The notes under the pieces were generated by a model, which saw only the letters and a program-made list of their open reading frames with translations, was not told the origin of the DNA and did no database searches. A program made the position numbers and the translations under genes. From positions 1 to 64,000 of the forward strand of contig SGPL01000111.1 in the NCBI GenBank assembly GCA_004802705.1: 64,000 nucleotides of DNA, read 5' to 3'. Source of the stretch: Bondarzewia mesenterica (taxonomy: Eukaryota > Basidiomycota > Agaricomycetes > Russulales > Bondarzewiaceae). Positions 1 through 13,037 of this stretch are shown here, piece by piece (positions within the stretch are counted from its first letter, which is position 1; every line of letters starts with the position of its first letter).

Positions 1-993
1 TAATAATTAAATAAATATTATTTTTGCTCATTTCTACAATGTAGTAAGAGAGAAAGATAATAATAATGTTAATTATTAATTATTTATAGTATTTTTCACA
101 GCTGTGTAGAAGTCTGTCCAGTTCTTATAATGCATTGAAAGAACATTATTTCTGTTCAGTGCTTGCCATAACTTATCATATCCTTACCATATTAGAATGG
201 TGCATTACCGGCTCATATGTGACATGTGTCTTTCTTATAGGTATTGCATTGATTATAAGTTATTTTATTACAATATATTATATTATATTTTGTGATCCCT
301 TTTTCTGAAGTTTTTATGATGTTTGCACAACATCCTGAAGGAACTCTAAAAACGGACCCCGGTACATGCATACTAAATATAGGGAGGATTAGTGGCAGTT
401 GAGCCAAATAATTTCAGTTGACTATCAACAATTTTCAGATCAAGATATCATGGCAGATCATGGCTAGAATATCGGAACGAATCGAGACATTCGGTCATCT
501 ACCCTCGATCCTGGTCTGTCACCAAGAAAGGATATTTTTTCCATTAATTATGTAATCAATACCACTCTTCCTTGTTTTCGAATTGCCACCAGGCCCGCTC
601 CGCCTTCGTTTGTCCAACATTTATAAACTTCAGTGTCCGAGTCTGCTTCCTTTCTTGAACCCTTTGCTCTTCCCCCACGAGCTCTCGCCGCCATCTTTGA
701 GGTGTTTCGCATTTTTTACTTCCTACTACTTGCCTCCCCTCCCACTGTCCTCAATCTAGAGCAGCACCTGGCAAATAAACTAGTAGTAAATTCAGGTTTG
801 CATCCAGCGTGGTCTTCATATGGCGTGGGACTCTGAATTATTTTCATTTATTATCAAGGAGTCTGACATTTGTTCAACCTCTCTGACCCAGTGCTTCAGA
901 TTCTGTTCTATCCATAATCTGTCTGACACATCGTAAGTTTGCAAGCCATTGTCACGATTTTGCGCGGGACTTACTCAGAGCAAATAGCTAGTT
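1..993. other. AT-rich flank and upstream region without a supported gene
   Basis: The first ~560 bases are AT-rich with long A/T runs, resembling the distal compartment after 40 kb more than the genic DNA that follows. Short reading frames at 213-407 and 633-836 have no recognisable domain, no family resemblance and no convincing splice continuation. From about 590 the composition becomes that of ordinary fungal intergenic DNA and presumably carries the promoter of the F-box gene starting at 994. I see no RNA gene or mobile element with defined ends. Confidence 0.5.
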
Positions 994-2326
994 ATGTCGT
1001 TGAAGACGGACAGACTCCAGCTTCCTGCAGAGATTTGGCTTCGCATATTTGACTTTGCCACGTTCGTGCCGGGAATCCTTGAGACCGAAGTTCAAGATCC
1101 TTTCGATTCCCCCACTACTCTGCTTCCTCACGCAGAATATGAGTTGCTATCTTCTACTGGAAAATCCTCGTTGGCGACAAAGCGGTCCCTTGTGCAAGTA
1201 TGCAGGGATTTTTACTGGCTTGCGTTGCCGCTGTTATATCAAACTGTCTTTCTCGGCCCACCAAAATCGACTTCCGCACGTGCACTTCGGGACGCGGTGA
1301 TCAATTCGAAAAAAAAATACGGAAGCCAGTGGTTCATCGCGGCACACTATTGGGTCGCGTACACGTCGCCTAGTCTTGACACGCACCAACTATTATGATC
1401 CATCGTTTGACGACGTTGGTTTCCAGTATCTGGCGGACATATTGGGATGTCTGTCGAACCTGGAGATTCTTTCTGTTCACACGAATTCTCTAGACCTCTA
1501 TATTCCACACTTCGTCGTTGATAGCCTCATCACGACGTCTGCATCTTCATTACGGAAGCTGTACTTCGAGCGAGACTCGGGACTTCACCTACGGGCCAGC
1601 GACCGCATGGATTTGCTCGACAAGTGCCCCAATTTGCGAACGGTGTCTCTCGGAGACTCCATTGCATGCAAGGAGTTGTGTCCAATTGATTTGCTGAGGG
1701 TTTCAGAGCCATCGTTCTTAACCATCAGCTCGACGCCATCTGGCTGCACCTCGAGGCACCTAGAGCACGCACCAGCCCGCCCCTCCCTCAGACATGTCCT
1801 CTTCTCCAGATATGGCCATAGCACGGAACATTCCGTTGACGCCATGTGCCATTTCCTCTCTGTCCAGGGTCCATACCTCGAGTCGATCCAGTTGGACGCA
1901 AGATTCACACCTCACGACTGGCTGCAGGTCGGCCTGAACCTTTTCACAGATTATTGCCCCCGCCTGGCCCGCCTCACTCTGATTCTGGGCAGCACGAGCT
2001 GGCGCTCTCTGTCTCTGAACGGACTCAATCTCCCGTCCGTCACGCATCTCGCATTACACTTCGATTGCCGCCAAGGTCCAGAAGACTTTCAGCATCTGTT
2101 CCTCTGTCTCTCGAACACATACGCGCCCACGTTGAAGGTTGTGCGGTTCCTGCAGCCGCGCCGCACACGCAACCTGAAGAAGTATGTTGCGGAAGGATGT
2201 GACGTGGGTTTGTCATCGTTGTCAATCTGCACGTTCCGTCTGGAGGATTTCGATGGCCAGTTGTTAGTGTCCACGAGGTATACCCGAAGAACTTCGAGAA
2301 GCCGTGCCCGTGTTAGTGATTCATGA
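994..2326 (+). CDS. F-box / leucine-rich protein, probably frameshifted
   Basis: The N-terminus (994-1398) has a typical F-box: residues RLQLPAEIWLRIFDFAT near positions 7-23, followed by an LVQVCRDFYWLALPLLYQTV segment like the second half of the box. F-box proteins bind Skp1 in SCF ubiquitin ligases; substrates are unknown here. The second frame (from 1376) encodes about 300 residues rich in leucine-spaced repeats (for example FQYLADILGCLSNLEILSV and LDKCPNLRTVSLGD), the usual LRR-like substrate-binding half. The halves lie in different frames. A run of nine A (1309-1317) lies between them; removing one A joins both with no intervening stop, so I read one gene with a 1-base indel (real or a sequencing error). 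The last residues (about 2275 onward) may also belong to another frame or exon. Basidiomycetes have many such genes, so orthology is not claimed. Confidence 0.65.
1309..1317 (+). other. A9 homopolymer at the F-box frame break
   Basis: Nine consecutive A bases sit where the F-box half leaves frame with the LRR half. Eight A would give one continuous frame; no short GT...AG intron in this stretch does so as simply. Confidence 0.6.
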
Positions 2327-2983
2327 TATCAGTAAGTATCTTGTCTTGCTGTTCTCGTTACAGCACCTAAGACCTCCCCGCAGTATGCTATCTTAATGAC
2401 AGACAACCATCAGATGCTGTGGATTTGCTGATGGGTTTGCCGCCCTCTGCATGTATTACTCTCGTCAGCTCCTTTTTTTTCCTCCTGATCATCAATTCAA
2501 CAAATCGAAATTTCTGCTCTACTGCATCCACCCCGTCCCCATGTTCCGCTTTGTCTCATACAACTCCATGTTTTTTTAGATCTTTCTGTCATTGGATATC
2601 CCGCCTGGCGTCGCGATATGGACAGTGGATACCCCTTGCAGTATCGCATCTTCCATTTACATCTTTACACCTCTCAATATCACACATTGCATCACTTGCT
2701 GGAACGGTTGCTGGTTCGCTACATACTCCTGAATATTGTAACATGACATAGATGATAATAAATCATCGGATCCCGCCACATGCGCGTAAACCGTCGTATC
2801 CGGTCGACGCCACGATGACGTGCTGTTCCCATTCACAATTTACTAACACTTGACCTGGGAAGCCGCTCAAATTCATATTGACGAGAGAAGGGAAACACAA
2901 GGATAAAGCAAGGCACTCGGAAGAGTCCAATATATATAGCACAGTAAGTGGCCGACAGTCAACAGTGTCCTTTTATAACTTAT
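2327..2983. other. Convergent intergenic region
   Basis: This is 3' flanking DNA between the plus-strand F-box gene and the 3' end of minus-strand STT3. A 110-codon open stretch (2419-2751) is rich in Ser/Cys/Phe, shows no domain, and is treated as chance. Confidence 0.5.
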
Positions 2984-5900
2984 CTAGACAATCGCTCGAC
3001 GCCTGACTGGCGGCCTCGTCCGCTTCCTCTTTTTGCCCTGCACGAACGCGTTTGCGGCCTTGAGATCGCGACCGAGCGGGTCCTCCCTCTTGACTTGGTA
3101 GATACGAACCTGTGGAAATATTGCTTAGCAAAGCAAGAGAAGAATGGGAAGAAAAAGGACGTACGATCCAGTTTTCTGACGTAAAGGCCTCCTCTGGGGT
3201 TCATACGGCAGCTGGTGAGAAGAAGGTACTAAGAAAATTGCGTGGTGCACGTACCGAGATAGTCCAAGGTAGGGCCTGTCTTAGGCATATTCTGTCCTCT
3301 GACGCGATCGACAGCCTGCTGTCCACCGAACAACTCCGCGAATCTGAACCGACATGGAATGAAAAACATTCAACACGAGTACCCAAACACAGCCAAGCGC
3401 ACGTACCGGTAGTACGACATCTTGTACATCAAGCTATTCTTCATCGCCGGTGAGGCCTGATCATCGACACGATAATCTCCAGTTGGGGTGAAGTAATTGG
3501 GTTCCTGGATCTCTTCCGGCCACACACCCTGCGCAATTCGGACCATCCACAAAAACTTGTTGATATCATCACCCGAATATCCGATAAGCCCACCAAAGAT
3601 GACAAGCACGTAGTCAACGTCATGTTTGCGCAGGATCGGGTACGCGACTTCTTCCGGGCTCGACATCGCCTTACCGACCGTTGCAATATGCGCTGAAATC
3701 AACGTGAGCATGGCTTGTTGTCAAAGGAAGTGGGTGAAACATACTGTTATTCCAAGTGTTATTATCCACCAGCGTCGGGCGGTCCGCCATACCCGCAATC
3801 TGATACCCATAGTCCCACCAGCTCATCACAACAGCTGTCTCGGGCGTATTCTGACGAAGCCAGTAGTAAGCTTCGCGGAAGTCATCGATGATGTTCAGTC
3901 CATCGGCAGTGTGCGACGCGAGGACGACCGAGGGAGATGAGTACGCATTAGACGTGACCCAAGTGCAGTGCATGACGAAGAACAGAAGCATGCAGAGCGC
4001 ATTAAAGACAACCGCAAATCGAGTGTCAAGGCCGAATATGCCCTTCTGTTTCGGCGCCGCGCCCTTCTTCGTGGACGCGATAGATGACTGGCCCACAATT
4101 CCAGAGAGCAATTGGGCAACTGACGCGCCAGACGCGCTGGGAGCGGCCTTGTCCCTCTTTGCCTTCTTGGCATCACCGCTGGATGAAACTGAGGCAGAAT
4201 CGGACACTTCCTTAGCCTCCTCAGGGACATCAGGCTCAGTGGGATCGATATACGTGTCCAGGAGTGACGAGAACGCAATAGCCGCCGATACACAAACGAT
4301 GGGCGTGAGCGTAAGCATCAACCGCACCATGACACCAGCAAAGTAGCTCGCAACGAAAGCGTAGATGATGACGAAGACATGCTCGTCACGAAGCTGGCGG
4401 AAGCAGAGGATGACGCCCGCGGGGAACAAGAAAATAAGCATGTGCAGGTCCATGAAGAACGAGGGCCAGGCGGTCGGCTGGTGCTCTGAGACGGAGGCAA
4501 TGATTGGGATGTATCTGAAGGACAATGAGATGGACGCAATGCAGGATGAACTTCACTCTTACTTTTTGGCATATCCCGTGTCCCAGAGCGAGTAAAAACG
4601 CCCAGTCCACGGAGCAATTGCACCACTGTAAGTCAATCCGATGATGCCTAACGCACCGAGAAGGCCTGCGGCAACGGCAGAAACGAATAGAAGATCCTGG
4701 AATTGCTTGGACGAAACGTGCGAGCGGACAAGCTGGACGAAGGCGACAATTTGCAATAGACCAAATACACCTGTAAATGAATTGTCAGGAGCCACGCCCG
4801 AGGTGGGTACAATGCCGAACACAGACCAAGGGCTCCCATATGTTCGCTTGTGCGCACGGGCTGGAAGCCGACGAACGGCACCTGCATACTTGCCAGCGTA
4901 CCGATCGCATACCAAGAAGAGTACGCGACATAGAGACGATTGGTATAACGGCCCATTAGGATAAGCGTCAGGGCATGTAGAGGAATCATGTTCGTGATGA
5001 ATGCATAGCCGCCTGGAAAAAAGCGTTCTAAATCAAGCGGTAGCAGTGTTAAACTGATGCGTACCCCATGCGGCCACCATGTAAAAGTAAAACAGAGCAG
5101 CGAGAGTGCCGAAGAGGGCGCTTCCCTGCTTGAGTGCCTTGATCCAAAGGAAGAAGGTAAACATGAGGAGAAATATGGCAATGGCCTCATTATCGTACGA
5201 GCCCGCGACGGAACGGGAGATGTATCCGGGGACGATACCAATGAAAGCGGCGGCGAGAAGTCCTGCGCTGGCATCTTTCATTTCCTTGGTGAACCTGAAG
5301 CCAAGGGTGAGAATCAAACAGAGGATAAGATACCGGAGCTCATGTATGCTTTAGGTATTGTACTTGTACGCCGTGACAACAGTACGATCCCGATGAAACG
5401 ATGTAAAATATTCCACTGCTAAACACGGAAGAAATAGCATTTCAGGAGAGCCGAAAGGAACGCTTACATGTAAGTAGCCCAGGCTGTGAGAGAGCTGAAG
5501 CCGGGGGCCAGGAGGACACAGATGTTTCGAATGTCGACAGGAAGGTGAAGGGCATGTAGGACGTTGTAGATGACACCGCTAGTGGCCATGAGACCGGGAT
5601 AGATGGTTCCACCCACCACACGTCCAAGCGGATACCATGCTGTGGGGTCGAACCAATTCCAGAATTCCTGTGGAAGGCATTAGCTATACCACTAGACAGA
5701 TATGCCGGAGGCGCATACATAGAATCCTTTTGATGCAAGTACTTTCGTTGCTCGGCTAGTGTCCCACATTTATTGCGAGCTCGTAACCACATTGTTTTGC
5801 ACTCACTAGTTAAACCATGGATCGCTGCGCAGTCCGCATGTAAAACCTCACAGTCAGGCGATGGAAGAGCGACAGACTCACAATTCGTGAATTATACTCT

Positions 5901-6039
5901 CAAAATTGATCACAGCAAAGAGTCGGGATGCGATGGCAGCTCCAGAAATAAGTGCAAGTGCAACGATGCGGAGAAGTGAGACGGTATTTGTGACTGTTGC
6001 GGGGGAAAGGTTTGTAGGGAGCGGGTAGGCCGCAGGCAT
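2984..6039 (-). CDS. STT3: Oligosaccharyltransferase catalytic subunit STT3
   Basis: STT3 transfers the Glc3Man9GlcNAc2 glycan from dolichyl diphosphate to Asn in N-X-S/T sequons in the ER membrane. The catalytic signature WWDYG is encoded at 3806-3820, followed by [19 protein letters not shown]. Upstream are many hydrophobic membrane segments and the conserved EFDPWFNYRATK loop with the catalytic D of the first luminal loop. The end reads [33 protein letters not shown], then a basic tail stopping at 2984. I place the start at 6039 ([20 protein letters not shown]), which gives the usual short cytosolic N-terminus before TM1. About nine introns interrupt it; exons near the 5' end are very short (5882-6039, 5807-5824 of 18 nt, 5719-5755 of 37 nt). 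A Ser/Lys/Ala-rich cytosolic loop (about 4060-4260) is longer than in yeast. Its neighbour on the same strand is ALG5, in the same pathway. Confidence 0.97.
5807..5824 (-). other. STT3: 18-nt micro-exon of STT3
   Basis: The micro-exon carries the codons for D-P-W-F-N-Y of the invariant first luminal loop. It is bounded by introns 5825-5881 (57 nt, donor GTGAGT, acceptor GCGCAG) and 5756-5806 (51 nt, donor GTGAGT, acceptor CACTAG). Skipping it would remove the catalytic Asp loop while keeping frame. Confidence 0.85.
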
Positions 6040-6612
6040 GGCCTCAAACGTATTGTCCTGGGAGACCTATGTCTATTCCCAGGTGAAAGAAGTGAATAAG
6101 GTAGAGCCAAGCCAAGCAGGAAGTTATACTGCCGTCGCGTCTGAATCTTAAGTTGTGAGCTGGCTGGCCGCTGTAGACGTGTCCCAAGTATTGGGATCAC
6201 GTGACAATTCTATCTATAGACCAGCATAAGTGAAGTTACCCTCCGACAAGTTATCTGACATCCTTCTTCGCAAGTCGTTGTTCAGACTTGCACGACCGAT
6301 AATTCTAATGTTCTGAGAGGGGTTGAATTGATCGTGGCTGAAGCCCTTCTCCCACTAAAATACGGTTGAATTTAGAGAAGTCATCGACGTAAGTGGTCGA
6401 CGTAAGTTAACCTGCCTCACAAAGCGTTCGTCCTGGACAGGGCAGCTCGTCTGATGGCATTCTGCAACTTTGTTACTGGTAGAACAGTATACCAGTCCAT
6501 GAGGCTCGACGAACTCGACAGGCAGCGGGCTCTGTCTGCATCAGATCAGTCCATCGGAGTCAAATTATGCATAAATAATATCTCTATCCCTTCTTTCTCA
6601 ATGGTATCCGGG
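6040..6612. other. STT3 promoter / ALG5 3' flank
   Basis: This noncoding stretch lies between two same-strand genes and should hold the STT3 promoter and the ALG5 terminator. No obvious TATA box or conserved element stands out. A 75-codon frame at 6454-6681 runs antisense into the ALG5 3' end and is not supported. Confidence 0.5.
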
Positions 6613-7870
6613 TCACTCCTTCTTCGTCTTCGGCCCAATCTTCCATGTCCCAAGAAGCATGTTGACTCTCAGCACCAATAGATCACGCAACATCTGGAGT
6701 GAGTCCTTCATCACGTTCAGTTTGCTCCCGGGAACCTCGTGCCACTCGATGGGCACCTCCTCAACAGGTATGCCGAGTTGCTTCGCCAGGAGGAGTAGCT
6801 CCACATCGAAGATCCAAGTCGCGAGATGCTGGTGAGGGAATATCTGTTGCGCCGCCGCGCGGGTGAAGAGTTTGAAGCCGCACTGGGTATCACGGATGTG
6901 TCCGACGCCTACGATGCGCAGGACGGTATGTAGACCATACATGAGAAAATTGCGAAGGAGAGAACGCTAAATTCGAACAAGAAATGAGAATGAGAAGTGA
7001 ACAGCTATTACACGCTGGAAGATTGATAAACTCACCTTGACGACTGCCTCGGTCTTGACCAGGTGCGCACGACTGCCCACAGCAACACCAGCTGTCCCCT
7101 TGCCTCCAACGCTATCCAACGCCTCCCACAACAACCCCAGATCGTCAAACCGACTGGCTCCATCTGCATCCACCATCAACAATCTTTCGCCCCTCGCATG
7201 CAACATCCCATGCCGCACCGCGCCGCCCTTCCCCAAATTCATCTCCAACCGCACGACAAGGATCTCCGATTTCGGATACATCTTGGCGAGCTCGAGCGCC
7301 TTGTCGGCCGTGCCATCCGACGACCCGTCGTCGACGATGAGAATCTCGTACGTACGTTTTTTCTGGGCTGCGAGGTATGTGATGCTGCTGTCAAGCATGG
7401 ATGGCAGACGCATCGTCTCATTGTAGGCTGGTATGACGACTGTGAGCTCTACGGATGCGGCATCATGAAGGGAGGGCAAAGGCAGCGGCGTTTTTGGCGA
7501 TGAGCACGAACGATATTCCTTTTCCGAAGCATGCTCGACTATTGGCGGCGGCGTCCACAGCCACAAGGCCGCGTATCCCTACAAATCGTGCGCATTAGCA
7601 GTTATGAAAAAAGAACAATGGGATGAAGAGGGAAGTCATAGTCAATTTGCGAGGAATCAGAATGAGACGGTGTATGACCGCGACCTAATAGTTTCGTCGT
7701 CGCCTCGGCGCGCGTCCTCGGACGGCCCAAAGCTCTAAGAACAAGGATGATCTAGGAATTCATCACGTCCCCAAATAGCTGAACAGCGACACGTCAAGCT
7801 GAGAACAAAGACTCACGGAGATGACGGCCAATGAAAGTAGCCCTCCGCAAAGGAGGATGGTATGATCCAT
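6613..7870 (-). CDS. ALG5: Dolichyl-phosphate beta-glucosyltransferase ALG5
   Basis: ALG5 transfers glucose from UDP-glucose to dolichyl phosphate on the cytosolic face of the ER; Dol-P-Glc is then used by ALG6/8/10 to finish the N-glycan donor. The start at 7870 gives MDHTILLCGGLLSLAVIS and a hydrophobic continuation in exon 2, the single N-terminal membrane anchor that separates ALG5 from DPM1. The GT2 fold follows: ELTVVIPAYNETMRLP, YEILIVDDGSSDGTADKA, the metal-binding MVDADGASRFDDL, and a C-terminal exon with GHIRDTQCGFKLFTR and EVPIEWHEVPGSKLN. Length (about 320 residues) fits the family. Introns: one after the anchor exon, one of uncertain donor before 7567, and one after AVVK rejoining at RSLLRNFLMYG. 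The stop is at 6613. Its neighbour STT3 uses the product of the same pathway. Confidence 0.95.
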
Positions 7871-8084
7871 GAAGTGAGGGCCCTACTCCAACATAAATTC
7901 AGGGGATTGCTCTCTGAAGGTCAACAAAAAGAGTGCCAGAGCAGTGATGGGAGGAAGTGGAAAAAAAAAGTGATCAAGGAGCGTAGTCAATACGTCCTTG
8001 ACTGAACTCGCCACGTCAGTTGCTGTGCACCTGTAACAAGCTGCGCGAGAGGCACAAACCAGCTTCGGTTTCCACAAAAATAAA

Positions 8085-8158
8085 TGGCCAATGTGGGGAT
8101 TGAACCCAAGACCTTCGCATTATTAGTACGACGCTCTAACCAGCTGAGCTAATCGGCC
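8085..8158 (-). tRNA. tRNA-Ile(AAT)
   Basis: The 74-nt cloverleaf closes well. The 7-bp acceptor stem GGCCGAT/ATTGGCC contains one G-T pair, the D-arm region is AGCTCAGCTGGTTAGAGC, and the anticodon stem TCGTA/TGCGA encloses loop CTAATAA with anticodon AAT, read as IAU for isoleucine. The T arm reads TTGGG-TTCAATC-CCCAC and the discriminator is A. There is no intron. A run of five T on the transcribed strand (8076-8080) lies just past the 3' end and serves as a Pol III terminator. Confidence 0.95.
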
Positions 8159-8340
8159 GATAAGTTTAATAATAAAAAAGATTAATTTTATGATATGAAA
8201 TAGCCTCGACTGGTCTATTACTAAACCAAGTCTCAACTGGGATCTGACTCTCGATCATACGGTCCTCAGCACCTCCCACCACAAATATTTTCCACTTAGA
8301 CTTCCCTCAGACAATCTCGGATACAGCGTCAATCTTTAAA
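8159..8340. promoter_or_regulatory. Short divergent spacer between tRNA-Ile and POLD4
   Basis: This is 182 bp between the 5' end of the tRNA and the start codon of the polymerase subunit gene, AT-rich in the half nearest the tRNA. The Pol II promoter of POLD4 must lie here or overlap the tRNA. No specific motif is claimed. Confidence 0.4.
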
Positions 8341-9177
8341 ATGGCGCCTACAAATCCACAGACCAAGAGGTCCCATAGCTCTGGCTCTCTAAAGCAGGGC
8401 AAGCTCAGCTTTGTCTCTGCCAAGCGCACGGGAAGCGCGTCAACCAGTGGTGCCAAAGGCAAACGCAAGGCGGAGCTACCGACAGCTCTCCGTACACCTT
8501 CTGTTGGTGCAGAAGGGCCAGACGCCGAGAGCATCAGCGATAGCGATAGCGAATATGGATTATCGAAGAGACGGAAGGTGGGTCGCGTTGAAGTCGCCTC
8601 CACCACGACGAAGGAGAAGCATGGGGTCTTCAAGCCCAGAGACGGCATCGAGAATGCTAAAGTCACCAATGATACGAAGGAGAGGGAGAGTTTGGACCTT
8701 GAAGATAAAGCGGGGCGGTGGAGAAAACAGTACGGTATTGCGAGGGAGAAGATGGGTTGGTTGGAGCCTAGTCAGTTTTCTTTACATCCCGTCTTGATGT
8801 CTGACTGACTGTTCTGTATATTTGTCTTGTAGTCCATGCCGAAGGGCAGACAAGTGTGCACCACATTCTTCGCGTGTTTGACTTGTACGTGTTTACTACT
8901 CTTGCTCAGTGTATGTCAGATTGTTGCTTATATGCTCTCTATGCCTCGTCCAGGTCCTATGAATATGGCCCATGCGTTGGTGCCACCCGTCTTGAACGGT
9001 GGGAACGTGCGTCTGCACTTGGGCTGAATCCACCAATCGAAGTATGTGCCTTGGTTTTGTACGACTTTGTTCCCGCCTTTACAATCATACGTTTGCTAGG
9101 TCCGCGAAATCTTGTTGACTAAGGAAGGCAGCACGGACGACCAATTCTCTCAATGCGTCTTTTATGGAGAGGTCTGA
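8341..9177 (+). CDS. POLD4: DNA polymerase delta subunit 4 (Cdm1/p12-like)
   Basis: This small accessory subunit stabilises the replicative Pol delta complex in the nucleus. Four exons fit exactly: 8341-8770, 8833-8884, 8954-9041 and 9100-9177, giving 648 nt (215 residues plus stop), all introns GT...AG. The N-terminus holds KQGKLSF, which matches a PCNA-interacting PIP-like motif (Q-x-x-L-x-F), then a basic, Ser-rich disordered stretch with KRRK. The conserved C-terminal core reads HHILRVFDLSYEYGPCVG, TRLERWERASALGLNPP and VREILL, the hallmark of the POLD4 family. A C-terminal SQCVFYGEV is typical of fungal members. The long disordered N-terminus makes it larger than human p12 (107 residues), as in Cdm1. 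It stands alone, with no operon-like context. Confidence 0.94.
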
Positions 9178-10061
9178 TATGCCCAATCCGCTCCCTCAAT
9201 TGCCGTTATCAGGTATTTGCGCTTTGTGGATTGTACTATATGTACCTATACGCCCTGTTGGGTCGGTTCTTCTCTGACTTTCATTCTCTGCCATCGCATA
9301 CTCTCTCGTTATCGTCTGTGCTATGTATTGTTGCTTTATTTGATTTCCGTCTGCGGAATCTTGGACATGTTGGCGAGGCCTGTTACGTTCTACCAGCCAG
9401 TTTTTGCGCGATGAGTGACTGACGAGCGGCGCACAGAAGACCGATCCGCTACTAGCGACTGTGAACTGTAGGACTACACCGGGAAATTTCTGGTCAGCAT
9501 AAAGCACCAGGAAGAACTCTGGAGCATGCGAGCTTCCTATAGCGGCAAAAGATCTCGGCGGTGTCATCTTCCTTGTCATTATCAGTCTGAAGAGAGCGTC
9601 GGACACTGGTTACTGGCAGAACAGTGCTGCCATGACACGTCGTGAGCAGGAAAGCATTACCCGTTTTGTCAAGTCTTCTTGAGCGTCAAGGTCTGAAGCG
9701 AAGACATATTCCATTCTAGTCTTATCGATATACCACCTCCTGACCACCCGTCCGTGCTGACTATTACTTTTTGGCCGCCGTTGTGTCATCTAGTTTAGGG
9801 AGCCTGCGAATTTGGAGACGGTACAGGGCAAGTGCATCGTAGGATGAGGGACGAGAGGCGCGCGCGTGCGGTCGGGACATCGTCCTAGTCAGGAGGTCAC
9901 CACCTGAGCCCGTTGGGGAATGACGTTTCATCCTAGTCTCAATTCTTTCTCTGCGGCGTTTCTGAGATTGATAAATAAGGGTCCTCTAAATCATGAGGAT
10001 TCTTGTCATCCCCAAGTTCCTCCCGAAGCTCAGAACGTCCCCTTGATCCGAACCGTATACC
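9178..10061. other. Intergenic region upstream of the monooxygenase
   Basis: About 880 bp hold the POLD4 3' flank and the monooxygenase promoter. Open stretches on both strands (9153-9422 +, 9196-9606 -) overlap one another, have no domain and look like chance. No RNA gene or repeat is evident. Confidence 0.45.
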
Positions 10062-12752
<2,691 letters not shown>

Positions 12753-13037
12753 GCGTCAAGAGGAGGGGATTTGGATAGCTTCTCTGATCGCTCGTCAAGA
12801 TTTGCTGGGCTCTTTCTTGTTGCAAAGTGTCAGCACACCATGCACTATGTCTGATGAAATGTTATGGATTTCGAGGGTATCTATGTCCCTACGTGTGATG
12901 CTATTCTTACATATTAACATAATGCGAGATTGTGAGATATAGCTATGCAGAAAAAATGAATGAAAACCCGGGCATGGAGATGGAAGACAAAACAGACGAT
13001 ACAAATTCGACGGAGACAGCACTAGTCGGGGGCCAGC
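12753..13037. terminator. Convergent 3' region
   Basis: Only 285 bp separate the stops of the monooxygenase and the minus-strand ADIP-like gene, so the two 3' UTRs and poly(A) sites must share this DNA. No specific polyadenylation signal is claimed. Confidence 0.35.

Noticed and set aside
1376..2326. A separate gene starting at the Met at 1376
   Set aside because: It begins inside an LRR-like protein with no N-terminal domain, and one base change fuses it to the F-box just upstream.
9153..9606. Genes on either strand between POLD4 and the monooxygenase
   Set aside because: The frames overlap antisense, are short, and show no family features.
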